A stretch of 64,000 nucleotides of DNA from Acinetobacter corruptisaponis. Lineage in GTDB: Bacteria > Pseudomonadota > Gammaproteobacteria > Pseudomonadales > Moraxellaceae. The stretch is from contig NZ_CP125669.1 of NCBI RefSeq assembly GCF_030053775.1, positions 3,763,634-3,827,633 of the forward strand, read 5' to 3'. The position numbers were made by a program, and so were the translations under genes. Shown piece after piece: positions 62,920 to 64,000 of the stretch; position 1 is the first letter of the stretch, and each line of letters starts with the position of its first letter. The notes beneath the pieces are model-generated. The model saw only the letters and a list, made by a program, of their open reading frames with translations, did no database searches and had not been told where the DNA came from.

Positions 62920-63969
62920 ATGGACTTTATTATTCAGCAATCATTGAAACTCGTTGAGAGTGGCCTAGTGCCTGATCAAGCGATTCGTGCAGCAATTCGT
63001 ACATTAAGCAAAAAGCGTTTGATTCAAGAGGGTCGCTATGATCCAGAACAGGGTGCTCAACGCTATATGGATGTGTTGAATATGTTGAAGCAGAGTGAAA
63101 TTGCGATTGAAACAGACAAAGCCAATGAACAACATTATGAGTTGCCGACCGCTTTTTTTCAGGCAGTTTTAGGCAAAAGATTAAAATACAGTGCCTGTTT
63201 TTTTGCAGATGATACAACCCAATTAGATGAAGCAGAAGAGTTCGCACTGCAAGTTTACAGTGAACGAGCACAATTGCATGATGGTCAAAATATTTTGGAA
63301 CTCGGCTGTGGTTGGGGTTCATTTACCTTATGGATGGCGGAGCATTATCCGAACGCTAAAATTACTGCAGTATCCAATTCCGTAACGCAACGTCAACATA
63401 TTTTAGCTGAAGCGGAAAAACGTGGTCTACAAAATATTAAAATCATCACCTGTGATGTCAACATACTCGAATTAAAAGAAAATTCGTTTGATCGTATTGT
63501 GTCTGTAGAAATGTTTGAGCACGTTAGAAATTATCAAAAATTATTTCAGAAAATTCAATTATGGCTCAAACCCAAAGGATTGTTATGGTGTCATATTTTT
63601 TGCCATCGCTTCTTACATTATCCATTCGAAATAAAAAGTGAATATGATTGGATGTCACGCTACTTCTTTACAGGGGGATTAATGCCAGCAACGTCTACGT
63701 TTTTGCATTTCCAAAAAGATTTAGAGTTATCACAGCATTGGCAATGGTCAGGTACGCACTACGAAAAAACAGCAAATGCCTGGCTCGAAAACATGGATCG
63801 TAACGCTGGACAATTAAAACCACTATTCGAGCAGGTATATGCACAGAATGCTGATGCTTGGTGGCAACGTTGGCGTATCTTTTTTATGGCTTGCGCGGAA
63901 TTGTTTGGATTTGAACAAGGACAAGAATGGGTCATCGGTCACTTCCTGTTCAAAAAGAAAACCGTATAA
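62920..63969 (+). CDS. Cyclopropane-fatty-acid synthase-type SAM methyltransferase (second)
   Basis: A 349-residue CFA-family methyltransferase, shorter than the first and only distantly similar. The SAM motif is L-E-L-G-C-G-W-G-S-F-T, preceded by the active-site-type Q-H-Y-E-L-P and L-K-Y-S-A-C-F segments, and V-S-V-E-M-F-E-H-V-R follows. It lacks part of the N-terminal lipid-binding domain of typical CFA synthases. It starts five bases after DUF1295 with a GGTGAG RBS, at the end of the visible operon. Two different CFA-type enzymes in one cluster suggest two successive or alternative methylations. Confidence 0.85.
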   Translation: MDFIIQQSLKLVESGLVPDQAIRAAIRTLSKKRLIQEGRYDPEQGAQRYMDVLNMLKQSEIAIETDKANEQHYELPTAFFQAVLGKRLKYSACFFADDTTQLDEAEEFALQVYSERAQLHDGQNILELGCGWGSFTLWMAEHYPNAKITAVSNSVTQRQHILAEAEKRGLQNIKIITCDVNILELKENSFDRIVSVEMFEHVRNYQKLFQKIQLWLKPKGLLWCHIFCHRFLHYPFEIKSEYDWMSRYFFTGGLMPATSTFLHFQKDLELSQHWQWSGTHYEKTANAWLENMDRNAGQLKPLFEQVYAQNADAWWQRWRIFFMACAELFGFEQGQEWVIGHFLFKKKTV

Positions 63970-64000
63970 TTAAAATCAGAATCTACCAGTAGATATGCTT

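Overview
The window looks like a chromosomal segment of a gammaproteobacterium of the genus Acinetobacter. The DNA is AT-rich. It carries the Moraxellaceae-style pairing of epmB with efp, a cstA, a moxR/DUF58/transglutaminase block, and a short-Q-loop bd oxidase followed by a DUF2474 gene. The assignment rests on protein resemblance recalled from memory, so the species is left open.

Layout. 1-13.2 kb is housekeeping: a bile-acid:Na+ symporter-like tail, rpmE (L31), a c-di-GMP-type pair (degenerate FimX-like protein plus a PilZ protein), epmB divergent from efp, cstA with its YbdD partner, the moxR-DUF58-tgpA operon, and a tRNA-Val(GAC). 13.2-24 kb is accessory. A decayed integrase lies just after the tRNA. 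It is followed by three TetR-regulated modules with visible palindromic operators: acuR-acuI; a TetR divergent from a PF10118 hydrolase and a limonene-epoxide-hydrolase-like gene; and an SDR plus nitroreductase with their TetR. Remnants of a chromate-resistance pair (chrB', chrA') close this part.

24-31.4 kb is the most coherent unusual unit. dsbD is divergent from an apparent operon of a TlpA-like thioredoxin, a small DUF4266 lipoprotein ending in a Gly/Cys tail, a DUF3570 outer-membrane barrel, the FMN transferase ApbE, and an OmpR-family two-component pair. The divergent promoter holds a perfect 16-bp inverted repeat; each arm is a CTTAAx-N5-CTTAAG response-regulator box. The DUF3570 protein carries a D-S-L-T-G-A-S stretch resembling ApbE flavinylation motifs. 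My reading is a self-regulated extracytoplasmic flavin/thiol redox system.

31.4-37.5 kb holds a catalase-like heme protein, then a rearrangement scar where a TonB-receptor gene (also frameshifted and carrying a stop) and a collagen-repeat trimeric autotransporter gene have lost their 5' ends and are joined head to head. 37.5-48.1 kb looks metal-related, probably copper: three DUF2946 genes (one with an in-frame stop), an OprC-like TonB receptor, a second TonB receptor with a PepSY membrane protein, and the copper-independent cioAB oxidase. 48.7-56.8 kb is the high-affinity K+ system kdpABCDE. 57-64 kb is a lipid-modification cluster: lipocalin, acyl desaturase, FAD oxidoreductase, DUF1365, two cyclopropane-synthase-type methyltransferases and a DUF1295 protein.
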